Shown in pieces: positions 1 through 8,644 of a stretch of DNA of 64,000 bases. This DNA is from Anatilimnocola aggregata (lineage in GTDB: Bacteria > Planctomycetota > Planctomycetia > Pirellulales > Pirellulaceae): positions 4,402,001-4,466,000 of the forward strand of contig NZ_CP036274.1 in the NCBI RefSeq assembly GCF_007747655.1, given 5' to 3'. Position 1 is the first letter of the stretch. The number at the start of each line of letters is the position of its first letter. Made by a program: the position numbers and the translations under genes. Below the pieces are notes generated by a model. It was given only the letters and a program-made list of their open reading frames with translations. It searched no databases and was not told the origin of the DNA.

Positions 1-32
1 GCGCGGTCTCGGCGGGGACCAACATCTAAATC

Positions 33-153
33 CGGTTTATTCTCCACCTCTTTCGCCCCTGCCGGGGCTTCCGTTTCGCGTGCGATCCTTTCCCACGGCT
101 CACGCCGTGGGCTGGGCATCTGATCGCCGCTGCCGCGGCTGGGGAATAAACCG
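33..153. repeat. Palindromic intergenic element (REP/MITE-like)
   Basis: The outer ends CGGTTTATTC (33-42) and GAATAAACCG (144-153) are perfect inverted repeats. Inside is a second hairpin, CCCACGGC at 92-99 paired with GCCGTGGG at 104-111 around a TCAC loop, plus GC-rich segments (CCTGCCGGGG, GCTGCCGCGGC) that could fold further. No open frame fits. Hairpins of the CCCACGGC/GCCGTGGG kind are, from memory, common between planctomycete genes. The fact that the whole 121-bp unit is bounded by its own inverted repeats suggests a discrete repeat unit. No second copy was noticed in this window. Confidence 0.6.
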
Positions 154-247
154 TTCGCTATCTCGACGACTTCCGACTTCCGACCTGTCCCGTCTACTGG
201 CGAACGGACCGTGGGATCGGCGATGATGGTGAGGACGGGGCGATGGC

Positions 248-952
248 ATGCAACCTCAAGAAATCATCATTTTCGATTCCCTTTCTCCCTGCCCTTATCT
301 CGAAGGGCAGACGGCGCGGTTGCCGCATCGTCAACCGTTAAAGCGGCTGACCCTCAACCAATTCGATGAGCGGTTAGAGATCGGCGATCGGCGCAGTGGA
401 ACGATGCTCTATCGCCCGGGCTGCCCGCATTGCCAGGCCTGTGAGCCGATTCGCCTGAACCTGCAAACGTTCCAGCCCAACGCCACGCAGCGGCGAACCT
501 TTCGACTGGGAGAAGAACGACTCGAAACTCGCGTCGGCAGGCCAATCGTCGACGACCAGCGCGTGGAGTTGTTCAATTTGCATCGCGACTTGCGAGGACT
601 CGACCGGGGGGATGACCCCATCGATGCTGCCGGCTACGAGCAGTTTCTAACCGACTCCTGCTGCCGCACCATTGAACTGAGCTATTGGCTGGCCGATCGG
701 CTCGTTGGTATTGCAATTACCGATGTCGGCAGCCAGGCGCTCTCGGCGGTCTATTGCACGTACGATCCACGCCTGTCGGACCTCAGCATTGGCACTTACT
801 CGGTGCTGAAGCAGGTGGAACTTTGCCGCGAGCAAGGTCGGCGGTACCTGTACCTTGGCTATTACGTCGCCGGGTCGCCGCACATGCTCTACAAGGCCAA
901 GTTTCATCCGCACGAGCGGCGGATAAATGGCCAGTGGCAGTTATTTCCGTGA
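248..952 (+). CDS. bpt: Aspartate/glutamate leucyltransferase-type aminoacyl-tRNA-protein transferase (Bpt)
   Basis: The 234-residue protein has the layout of the bacterial Bpt/Ate family, which moves an amino acid from aminoacyl-tRNA to the N-terminus of acceptor proteins and marks them for ClpS/ClpAP degradation in the cytoplasm. The N-terminal half holds CPYLEGQTARLP and then GTMLYRPGCPHCQACEPIRL, the family's Cys-rich signature. The C-terminal half holds GTYSVLKQVELCRE followed by YLYLGYYVAGSPHMLYKAKF, the conserved GNAT-like acceptor region. Length matches the family. The ATG at 248 is the first good start. The gene stands alone after the palindromic element and is followed by a 188-bp gap. 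Whether it transfers Leu or Arg cannot be read from sequence; the bacterial-type length favours Leu. Confidence 0.9.
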   Translation: MQPQEIIIFDSLSPCPYLEGQTARLPHRQPLKRLTLNQFDERLEIGDRRSGTMLYRPGCPHCQACEPIRLNLQTFQPNATQRRTFRLGEERLETRVGRPIVDDQRVELFNLHRDLRGLDRGDDPIDAAGYEQFLTDSCCRTIELSYWLADRLVGIAITDVGSQALSAVYCTYDPRLSDLSIGTYSVLKQVELCREQGRRYLYLGYYVAGSPHMLYKAKFHPHERRINGQWQLFP

Positions 953-1140
953 GGCGAGTGACCTCAAAAGATCAAAACTCGACCGGCGAAACGCCCTTCA
1001 GAAGGTCACCTACGGTCAAACTGGCATTGTATTTACGTCGATGGCTCCTAGAATTTCCTCTTTCCGGCTAGGTCTGCCCCAGGGACCCCGCCGGTCATTG
1101 AATCGTTTCGCAGATTTGGTTTCCGACACAGGCAACGAGC

Positions 1141-3609
1141 ATGCTTCACCACATACGGCAAAATTCGAAAATTCTTCTGGCCGTTTTCGGCGTCATTCTG
1201 ATTATCGCTTGGTTGGTTCTTCCTGCGATTCAGGGCATGTACGACTCGGCCGGGGGTGGTTCGCAGCGCGACCCGGTTGTGGTTACGTGGAAGGGTGGCA
1301 AGTTAACCGCCGGCGAATTGCGCCACTTGCGCGCGGTTCACAACACCACACTGCAATTCATCCTCTCGATCATTCAAGAGACCCGTACCCGTGGTGGCAC
1401 ACCGCGAGCCCCGGGCTACATGATGCTCATGCCCGAACAGCAATGGGTGGGCATTTCGCCCTACATGAACGAAGAAAGTCTCGTCAATACTCAGATTCTG
1501 GCCCAGCGCGCCCGGGCGATGGGTGTGGTTGCCAGCGACGAAACGGTGAAGCAGTTCCTGATCAAAATGAGCGACTTCATGCTCAACGAACGGGATCTGG
1601 CCGAACTCGTCGCCAAGGCAATTCCCGATGCGGCCATCATGGTGACGCAGGGTTCCGTCTTTGAGCACTTGAAGGACGAAATCCTCTCGCAGCAGATGCA
1701 GATCATGGCCCAAGCCGGCGTGAACACGCTGACACCGGGCGACTTGACCAATGTTCGCCTGCGCTTTGGCGATCACGGACTGCTGCCGCCGGGCGAAATG
1801 TGGAACTTGTACGAACGGTTCAATCGCAAGGTGGCGATTCAAGCGTATCCACTGGAAGTGACGAAATTCCTCGAACAGGTGAAAACACAGCCCACCGAAG
1901 AAGAGTTGAAGAAGCTGTTCGAAGAGGGACGCATGCTGCCGCCGAATCCGGAATTTCCGGAGCCCGGCTTCCGGCAGCCTCATCGCGTGGCCTTTGAATA
2001 TGTAAAGGTCGAGACCGCTCCGTTCCTGGAAGCAGCGAAGAAGGAAATTACCGACGAGCAGATCGCCGCTGAGTACGAAAAAGGGAAGGCCGCCGGTCGC
2101 TTCAAGGTTGAGGAAAAGCCTGCCGAAACCCCAATGGACAAGAAGCCCGAAGAAACTCCCGCCGATCCCAACGCGCCGAAGGATCCCGCCGACCCGGCCA
2201 AGCCCGACGACAAAAAACCCGAAGAAAAGAAGCCTGAAGAAGCCAAGCCTGACGACAAAAAGCCGGCCGAAGCTAAGCCAGAGGAGAAGAAGCCAGAAGA
2301 AAAGCCAGTTGACGACACCAAGAAGGCCGCTGAGCCCAAAAAGAACGAAGGTTCAGCGATCTTGCGCGATGTCCAGCTAGTGAATTTCCAAAACGACGAG
2401 CCAAAGGCAAAAACCGAAACCAAGCAGGCTGAAGAAACCAAGAAAGACGAACCAGCCAAGCCAGCCGAAACCAAACCGGCTGATCCGAAGCCTGAAACAA
2501 AACCCGAGGAAGCAAAGCCTGCGGAAACAAAACCCACTGATCCTGCCGCCACCACTCCTGCTACTCCGGAACCGGCCAAGGAAGTCAAATTCAAACCGCT
2601 CGACGAAGTGAAGGAAGAGATTCGGACGCAACTGGCTCAGCCCATTGCTGCCGAACGTCGCCAGGCGGTCATTGGCAAGATCGTAGCGGCGGTCAATACT
2701 TACGCTCGTCAGTTCAATCGCTGGAAGGCGCATCAGGATCGGATCAAGCTCGACAAACAGGCCGCGAAGGTCGATGTCCCCAAGCCCGCGCCGCTCGACC
2801 TCGCAGCAATTCTGGGCGATGCCAAAGCCAAGGTCGAGATTGTGCCGCTGTCCGATGTTTATGAGATTCGCAAATTCGAACTGGGCCGCGATGCCAACCG
2901 CTTCGATACCCAAACCTTCCAGCAGTATCCGTTTGCCGCCGTGGCCTATCAGGAAAACGCCAGCACCTACCTGCCGGAAACGCTCCCCTTCTCGTTCGAC
3001 AATAAGCAGTTCGTCGGTCTCTCGCCTACCATTTGGGTTTATTGGCGGACCGATGAACAACCGGCGAAGGAGCTGACCTTCAAGGAGGCCCGCGAGCAAG
3101 TCCTCGCTGCCTGGAAGCGTAAAGAAGCAATCAAGCTCGCTGAAGCCGAAGGAAAGAAACTGGCCGAGCAAGCCGCTGCCAAGATGGATTTGAAGGCCGT
3201 CGTCGACCCCAAGCTGGTCGTCGAGCCGCCCCCCTTCACCTGGATGACGACCGGTGCCCTTGGTGAACAATTCAACCAAGCTGCTCCCACCATCAGTGCC
3301 GTTCAAGGCATTCCGTTTGCCGGGCAAGATTTCATGCAATCGGTCTTCGACTTGAAGGTGGGCGAAGCCGGCACCGCGCTCAATCAACCACACGACACGG
3401 TGTGGGTCGTGCGTCTGGTCAGCGAAGAAACCGACCTGGCTCGTGATCGTGCTCGGTTCATCGAGACCGCCAGCACCCCCACAATGCTCGACTCGGCCTT
3501 CGGCGTCGAGAGCCAATTGCAGCGCGAGCTCTATCAAGAGCTGTTCAAAGAGTTCAACGTTCAATGGGTGCCGGCCTATCTGACCGGCGAACAAGAAGAA
3601 ACGAATTAG
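1141..3609 (+). CDS. SurA/PpiD-like membrane-anchored periplasmic chaperone or peptidyl-prolyl isomerase
   Basis: The 822-residue protein starts with one membrane segment (about residues 9-31, LLAVFGVILIIAWLVLPAI) that would anchor it with the bulk outside the cytoplasm. Residues about 55-140 resemble a SurA/PpiD N-terminal chaperone domain (VTWKGGKLTAGELRHLRAVH, then NTQILAQRARAMGVVASDE). Residues about 322-480 are an extreme Lys/Pro/Glu-rich low-complexity stretch of KPEE and KPAE units, broken once near residues 400-415. The C-terminal 130 residues (GIPFAGQDFMQSVFDLKVGE, then VWVVRLVSEETD) look like the end of a parvulin domain, but a complete PpiC core is not obvious. A foldase role in the cell envelope is inference from the family. 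It is monocistronic and ends at a strong terminator. Confidence 0.7.
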   Translation: MLHHIRQNSKILLAVFGVILIIAWLVLPAIQGMYDSAGGGSQRDPVVVTWKGGKLTAGELRHLRAVHNTTLQFILSIIQETRTRGGTPRAPGYMMLMPEQQWVGISPYMNEESLVNTQILAQRARAMGVVASDETVKQFLIKMSDFMLNERDLAELVAKAIPDAAIMVTQGSVFEHLKDEILSQQMQIMAQAGVNTLTPGDLTNVRLRFGDHGLLPPGEMWNLYERFNRKVAIQAYPLEVTKFLEQVKTQPTEEELKKLFEEGRMLPPNPEFPEPGFRQPHRVAFEYVKVETAPFLEAAKKEITDEQIAAEYEKGKAAGRFKVEEKPAETPMDKKPEETPADPNAPKDPADPAKPDDKKPEEKKPEEAKPDDKKPAEAKPEEKKPEEKPVDDTKKAAEPKKNEGSAILRDVQLVNFQNDEPKAKTETKQAEETKKDEPAKPAETKPADPKPETKPEEAKPAETKPTDPAATTPATPEPAKEVKFKPLDEVKEEIRTQLAQPIAAERRQAVIGKIVAAVNTYARQFNRWKAHQDRIKLDKQAAKVDVPKPAPLDLAAILGDAKAKVEIVPLSDVYEIRKFELGRDANRFDTQTFQQYPFAAVAYQENASTYLPETLPFSFDNKQFVGLSPTIWVYWRTDEQPAKELTFKEAREQVLAAWKRKEAIKLAEAEGKKLAEQAAAKMDLKAVVDPKLVVEPPPFTWMTTGALGEQFNQAAPTISAVQGIPFAGQDFMQSVFDLKVGEAGTALNQPHDTVWVVRLVSEETDLARDRARFIETASTPTMLDSAFGVESQLQRELYQELFKEFNVQWVPAYLTGEQEETN

Positions 3610-3640
3610 CTCCTGGAGCAATTCAGCTTCAGAAAAGACG

Positions 3641-3670
3641 GGGCGGCAGACATTCTGCCGCCCTTTTTTT
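3641..3670 (+). terminator. Rho-independent terminator
   Basis: A 10-bp perfect stem, GGGCGGCAGA (3641-3650) with TCTGCCGCCC (3654-3663), has a CAT loop and is followed by seven T residues (3664-3670). It lies 31 bp after the SurA/PpiD-like stop and would end that transcript. The opposite-strand reading has CGTCTTTTCT after the stem, so it may also serve the convergent metallopeptidase gene. Confidence 0.93.
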
Positions 3671-3675
3671 CGCAC

Positions 3676-4596
3676 TTACTCGTCAGCTTTTTTTGCCCGT
3701 TCCAAAGCCTGGCGGCGAATCTCGTCCTTTGCTTTCGTCAGCCGATCGGGCCAGGTGAACTTTGGTGCCTGCTGCGGATCGTACCCGGCAAGGTGCCCCG
3801 TGAGTCGCGTCACCGGCTTGGTGTAGACCAGCTTCGTCTCGCCAAAGACTTCGCCACACAACGCAGCCAGCCCTGGATCGTATTCTTGCAGTTCGACCCG
3901 CGTATTCACGTGGTTGTGATCGTGGTCGGGCTCGCGATTGTTATCGAACCACGACTGCACTCCCTCGGCAAAGTACTCGTGGTGATTGACCGAGGCGTAC
4001 TTTCCTTTCCACAAGCCGTTCTTCATCGCCGAGTCATACGTGGCCCGCAACCGTTTGTCGAATGTCGCATCGACACGGTCCAGCCCGCGCAAGTGAATGT
4101 TGTGGGCAAATTCGTGGATGAGAATACACTCGGTCGAATAAGGATCGCCAGCATAACCGAGCAAGTTCTCTTCGCCGCACGAACAATAGGGATCGCTCTT
4201 GCTGCCGCCGGTGCCGCGAGCCCGCGCATCCCAATAGTCCTTCGCGCTAATCGCTGCATACTCGCGCGGCGCGCGCAATTCGGCAAACTCCGGCAGGTCG
4301 GTGGTGAATTCACTCGCGCCGATGATGCACATGCGCGATCCGCTGGCGATCATCGCTTTCCGCACGTCGGGCCGGTGTGCCAACATCTGCTGCACCAGAA
4401 ACGCAGCTTCCTTGATCGCGTAATCACTCACCTTCTCCGACGCGACAATCGGGTACCCCTCAACGTCGACATACTTTTTATAAAAGGCCGGCACCTTTAA
4501 CTCAGCCGGCGGTGCGGTCACTTCGTACTCCGCAGCGTGCAAACTAGCCAGCGGCAGACACAAGAGAGAAATTACCCAGCACTTGCGCAACGTCAT
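3676..4596 (-). CDS. Secreted zinc metallopeptidase-like protein (HExxH)
   Basis: A signal peptide (MTLRKCWVISLLCLPLASLHA) precedes about 280 mature residues. HEFAHNIH at residues 161-168 is a zincin HExxH motif, and HHEYFAEGVQSWFD about 40 residues later supplies the likely third zinc ligand (Glu), giving a gluzincin pattern. A CSCGEE patch lies just upstream of HExxH. Related planctomycete proteins are usually left as hypothetical, so substrate and family are open. I chose the ATG at 4596 because GAGGAAAG sits 6-13 bases before it; a longer start at 4614 is possible. It is the last gene of a leftward group, 51 bp after the DUF1552 gene, so it may be co-transcribed with the DUF1592 and DUF1552 genes. 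Confidence 0.7.
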   Translation of the reverse strand: MTLRKCWVISLLCLPLASLHAAEYEVTAPPAELKVPAFYKKYVDVEGYPIVASEKVSDYAIKEAAFLVQQMLAHRPDVRKAMIASGSRMCIIGASEFTTDLPEFAELRAPREYAAISAKDYWDARARGTGGSKSDPYCSCGEENLLGYAGDPYSTECILIHEFAHNIHLRGLDRVDATFDKRLRATYDSAMKNGLWKGKYASVNHHEYFAEGVQSWFDNNREPDHDHNHVNTRVELQEYDPGLAALCGEVFGETKLVYTKPVTRLTGHLAGYDPQQAPKFTWPDRLTKAKDEIRRQALERAKKADE

Positions 4597-4647
4597 CTCG
4601 GCTTTCCTCATCATTGGCTGGCTTGCCAGTGCTTTTCGAAGCAGGGA

Positions 4648-5940
4648 TCAAGCTACTTCTAGCCCCGTCATCGTGCCCGTGCTGGTCGCGAACTTCTCGA
4701 CTTCCATTCCCGTCCGTTGCAGGACCGAAAGATACAGATTCGGCAGCGGATAGTTCTTGCCGCGGTTGAACGCAAGGTGTTGCCCATGCCGGAAGCCGCC
4801 GCCGGCAAACAGCACCGGCATGTTCTTATTATCGTGACTCGAAGCGTTCCCCAAGTTGCTCGTCAGCAATACGGATGTATGCTCGAGCAGATTCCCGCCG
4901 TGATCGTCGGTCTCTTTCAGCCCGCGCAGGAAATCGCCCCAAGCACGCACGATCTCTTTCTCCACGAGCGCCAGCTGCCGTAGCTTCTCGTCATCCTGGC
5001 CGTGATGGCTCAGGTTGTGATAACCTTCGTCCACTCCTTCGATCGGCAGCACGCCTCCCGAACCACCGAGATGCAGCGTGATGAATCGCGACGAGTCGGT
5101 CGCGAGTGCAAGCCGCACCATGTCGCTCATCAATCGTTGCCGGCCGATAAAGTCGTTCGGATTGCCAATGTCGATCGGCTTCGAAATATCAACCTGTGGC
5201 TTGGGCCGATTGGCCCAAGCTTCCGTATCCTTCAGCCGCCGCTCTAACTCGCGAACGCTGGTAAAGTAAGAATCGAGCCGGTCGCGGTCGCCGCGCCCCA
5301 ATTGCGATTGCAAGGCCCGCGCATCTTCGGCCACAAGGTCCATCACGCTCCGCCCTTCGCGTGCCCGCGCGATCTGCTTCTTTTGCTCGGCGGGAGAATC
5401 GCTGAGAAACAAGCGCGCGAACAAGCGGGCCGGTGACTCTTCAGCCGGAATCATCGAGCCGTTTTCGGTATACGACGGACTATTGCTGCCGGACAGACTG
5501 AGCGTGAGGGAGGGAAACCGCGTGTGATGTCCCAAGTATTTGGCGAGCAACTGATCGAGCGAAACGGTGTTCCGCGACGCCGCAGCCGAACTCATCGGGG
5601 CCGCACTAAGCAAGCTCGCTTCAGCCCGATGCCCGCCCGAAACGCCCGGATGGGAAGTGCCGGAAATGACGGTGAAGTCGTTGCGGATGTTTTGAATTCC
5701 TGCCAGGTAGGGCGAGGCCTCGTAGACCTTGCCACCTACCTTGGGAAACAAGCTCTCGGCGTGCAGTCCCAGCCCCAGCGTCATTGCGACAAACCGTCGC
5801 GGCGGCGAGGTGGCCTGATTAGCACCGAAGGCCGGTGCCATCGCAGTTAGCCACGGCATCGCCAGCGAGATGCCCGCCCCGCGCAGGACCGTTCGCCGAC
5901 TGAGCTGTTGTTGAAAGTTGAATTGAATGCCACGTTTCAT
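4648..5940 (-). CDS. DUF1552 family exported protein
   Basis: The 430-residue protein starts with a Tat-type signal ([18 protein letters not shown]) and then shows the DUF1552 pattern: [32 protein letters not shown] near residue 97, [19 protein letters not shown] in the middle, and [24 protein letters not shown] near the C-terminus. DUF1552 proteins are relatives of DUF1501 and the alkaline phosphatase/sulfatase fold and are usually encoded next to DUF1592 cytochromes in planctomycetes and Verrucomicrobia. Their reaction is unknown. AGGAG lies 6 bases before the ATG. The gene begins 39 bp after the DUF1592 gene, consistent with an operon. Confidence 0.9.
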   Translation of the reverse strand: MKRGIQFNFQQQLSRRTVLRGAGISLAMPWLTAMAPAFGANQATSPPRRFVAMTLGLGLHAESLFPKVGGKVYEASPYLAGIQNIRNDFTVISGTSHPGVSGGHRAEASLLSAAPMSSAAASRNTVSLDQLLAKYLGHHTRFPSLTLSLSGSNSPSYTENGSMIPAEESPARLFARLFLSDSPAEQKKQIARAREGRSVMDLVAEDARALQSQLGRGDRDRLDSYFTSVRELERRLKDTEAWANRPKPQVDISKPIDIGNPNDFIGRQRLMSDMVRLALATDSSRFITLHLGGSGGVLPIEGVDEGYHNLSHHGQDDEKLRQLALVEKEIVRAWGDFLRGLKETDDHGGNLLEHTSVLLTSNLGNASSHDNKNMPVLFAGGGFRHGQHLAFNRGKNYPLPNLYLSVLQRTGMEVEKFATSTGTMTGLEVA

Positions 5941-5979
5941 GAGGTTCTCCTGCCATCATCCTACCGGATGCGCCACGAC

Positions 5980-8364
5980 TCATTTGGTTAAAAACACGTT
6001 GCTCGCCGCAACTTCCTTCACAATCGTTCGGAAGCCAAAGCTATCCTTCGCCGTCGCATCCACAATTCGTTCCACTTCTTCCCGATCCGCAAAACTTACC
6101 GGACCACCCGTGCCATAGGTGAGCAACTTCTCCGCCAGATTTGCCGCCAACTGCCTGGGCTGATTCGCAATCAACGCGCGGAAGTCATCCACATTTTCAA
6201 ACTTTCGTCCGTCCGGCATTTCATAACTCGCATCGATCTTCGGTCCTTGGGTTCGCTTACCGCTGGCCAGCAGGACGTACTTCTCTCGCCATCGTCCGGC
6301 GGGATCAAAATTCTCCAGTGCAAATCCTGGCGGATCGATCTTCACGTGACAGCTGGCACACGTATCCTGCGAGCGATGCTTCGCCAATTGCTCGCGCACA
6401 CTGGTCGCACCGCGAATATCGGGCTCGATCGCCGGCACATTATCGGGTGGCGGAGGAATCGGCACGCCCATCAGACGTTCCGAAACCCACACACCGCGCA
6501 CAACGGGCGAAGTGTTGGAACCATTGGCCGTCACCTTCAAAATCGCACCTTGGGTCAACACGCCGCCGCGATGACTCTCTGGCGCGAGCGTAATTTGTTG
6601 CAAGTTGTCTCCGGTAACGCCGCTCAAGTCGTAGAAGCGGGCCAGGCGACTATTCAAATATGTATAGTCGGACTTGACGAGCCGCGTCACGCTCTGATTC
6701 TTCTGCAACATCGTGGTGAGATACGTATGCGTTTCGTCGAGCATGCTGTGCTGCACGATCGAGTCATAATCGGGAAACAGCTTCGAATCGGGCTCGGTGA
6801 AATCGATCAGTTCCAGATCGAGCCATTGAGCCGCAAAGTCGACGACAAACTGCCGGCCGCGCTGGCCGGCAAGTAACCGTTCGACTTGTCCTCGCAGGAC
6901 TGGGGACTTGTGCAATTGGCCGGCATCCGCGAGCGACGACAATTCTGCATCGGGCGTGCTGCCGGTCAGGAAATAACTCAGCCGAGCGGCAATCGCATGC
7001 TCATCGAGTTGGCCCGGCTCTTCGGTCAAATACAAGAACCGTGGCGAACAGAGCATTGCACGATAACCGATGCGAAGTGCTGACGAAAACTCAACACCGT
7101 CGTCGATCGCCGCGTGCACAATTTCGACATAGCGCTGCAATTGTTCGTCGCTGGCTGGCCGGCGGAACACGCGACGGGCAAACGCCTTGAGCAGTTGGGC
7201 CGCATCTTTTTTCGGAGCATTGGTCTCGACGTGATAGGTTCCGCCCTTCTTGTCCCGCACAACTTTCAGCGAACCAAACAGCAACTGACGAATCCCCTCG
7301 TGGGTCGCGCCATGATGAATCCGCTCCATCGTGATCTGTTCGATCGCGATACCGGGCACGTTCTGCGGGCCACCTTCTCCAGCGCCGACTTGCCCGCCGT
7401 TGAATCGCCCCTTCTTGAGCGTGATATCTCCCGGCCGAATCTCCAGCATGTGCCTGGCCGGCAACCACGCTTCGAATTCAATCTCCTTGGCGGCCTCTTC
7501 AGCTTCGAACGATGTTACCCAGTTGAGTAGCGGGGCGCTCGAGACACAGAGCCCCGTGCGCACGGTCGTCCATACGCCACCCGTTGCGGGCGCCTTCAAT
7601 CCGGCTACGCGCACTTTAAAGCGATACCAGCCGCTCTCCTTAGCCGTCGTTACCGGCAACCGGCCATAGAAGATCAGTCCCGACGACCACGTCACCGCGC
7701 GGCCATCGAGCATCTCTGGCTCGCGCGTTCGCCTCTTCGGGTCGCTCCGGACGATTTCTTTGGGGCCGAAGACCTTCTGCAACGGTTCGTGTGGTGCCAG
7801 CGCGCGGTGAAAGGCCTCGTCCAGGGCCAGATCGACAACGGCCAGTTGCCGTTCCATTTGAAAGTGACTCATTGCCTGCCCGTCGGCCACGGTATTAAAG
7901 CCGGCCGAGCGCGCTTCTTCTGGCAATTGATCGGCGAGTGGAATATCGATTCCTAGCAAATCGTGCAGCGACCGTTCGATTTCTCGCCGCGTAAGCCGGC
8001 GCGATTGAACGCGGCCGATTTCGGCATCACGGGCGTGCTGGGTCTCGCGAATCCAGTTGCCTGTAGCCTGCAGAAACGCTTTCGTGGCCGCGACCGGCGG
8101 CCGCACGGCATCTTTCGGGGGCATCTCGCCACTCTGGACGCGGTCGAAAATGCGGACCCAAAAGTGCTCTGTCTTCTTATCACCAAGTTCGGTGCCAAGC
8201 TTCGTCAGATCGAGCCCCGCCTCGGCCGACTTTCCCGTATGGCAGTCGAGGCAATGCTCCTTGAGAAAGGTGGTGGGCTTGGCTGGAACATCCTGCGCGC
8301 CAGCGGCATTCACGCCGACCATGGCCAGCAGAATGAAGTGCGAAATGTGAGAGAAAGTACGCAT
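5980..8364 (-). CDS. DUF1592 family exported protein with haem c-type motifs
   Basis: After a signal peptide (MRTFSHISHFILLAMVGVNAAGAQ) come, in order, a planctomycete cytochrome-like segment with CLDCH, a DUF1587 segment (RLTRREIERSLHDLLGIDIP), DUF1595 (AFARRVFRRPASDEQLQRYV), DUF1592 (GYRAMLCSPRFLYLTEEPGQ), DUF1588 (HRGGVLTQGAILKVTANGSN, then TCASCHVKIDPPGFALENFD) and DUF1585 at the end. The CxxCH motifs suggest covalent haem and an exported redox role, but no substrate is known. The longest frame begins at a TTG nine codons earlier; the ATG at 8364 gives a clean signal peptide and was preferred. A 280-bp divergent spacer separates it from the DUF1553 gene, and it leads the DUF1592-DUF1552-peptidase group. 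Confidence 0.92.
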   Translation of the reverse strand: MRTFSHISHFILLAMVGVNAAGAQDVPAKPTTFLKEHCLDCHTGKSAEAGLDLTKLGTELGDKKTEHFWVRIFDRVQSGEMPPKDAVRPPVAATKAFLQATGNWIRETQHARDAEIGRVQSRRLTRREIERSLHDLLGIDIPLADQLPEEARSAGFNTVADGQAMSHFQMERQLAVVDLALDEAFHRALAPHEPLQKVFGPKEIVRSDPKRRTREPEMLDGRAVTWSSGLIFYGRLPVTTAKESGWYRFKVRVAGLKAPATGGVWTTVRTGLCVSSAPLLNWVTSFEAEEAAKEIEFEAWLPARHMLEIRPGDITLKKGRFNGGQVGAGEGGPQNVPGIAIEQITMERIHHGATHEGIRQLLFGSLKVVRDKKGGTYHVETNAPKKDAAQLLKAFARRVFRRPASDEQLQRYVEIVHAAIDDGVEFSSALRIGYRAMLCSPRFLYLTEEPGQLDEHAIAARLSYFLTGSTPDAELSSLADAGQLHKSPVLRGQVERLLAGQRGRQFVVDFAAQWLDLELIDFTEPDSKLFPDYDSIVQHSMLDETHTYLTTMLQKNQSVTRLVKSDYTYLNSRLARFYDLSGVTGDNLQQITLAPESHRGGVLTQGAILKVTANGSNTSPVVRGVWVSERLMGVPIPPPPDNVPAIEPDIRGATSVREQLAKHRSQDTCASCHVKIDPPGFALENFDPAGRWREKYVLLASGKRTQGPKIDASYEMPDGRKFENVDDFRALIANQPRQLAANLAEKLLTYGTGGPVSFADREEVERIVDATAKDSFGFRTIVKEVAASNVFLTK

Positions 8365-8644
8365 GTGGCCAACCGGGAGGGAACTTGTCAATCGTGTCGT
8401 GGGGCAGGACCTTCATCATACCTGCTGGGCGGTTTGGAGCCCACCTGCTTTCTTGAGCCCGGGGGGCGATACCCACAGGCTGATGAGGCCCGCATCTTTG
8501 CCTCAGAATTGATCGGTTGGCAGTCACGCGAGGGTGTTCCTTTTCGAATCGCTTCATTCACAATTCTCTCCAGCTTGCAGTGGCATTTCGTTATGAGTCC
8601 GGCGATACTAACAATCCCGCCAGCTAACCGCGAGACAAGCCTCC

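Noticed and set aside
2377-3675. 432-codon minus-strand open frame opposite the SurA/PpiD-like gene
   Set aside because: It is antisense to a gene with a membrane anchor and chaperone features, spans the terminator, and lacks any family resemblance. Lys/Pro/Glu codons keep the antisense frame open.
3793-4500. 235-codon plus-strand open frame
   Set aside because: It is the antisense of the metallopeptidase gene with its signal peptide and HExxH motif.
8521-8560. A third GGGTGTTCC sequence resembling the paralog leader loop
   Set aside because: Only three base pairs can form around it and the flanking GGTTTG/CTTTAGTT blocks are missing.
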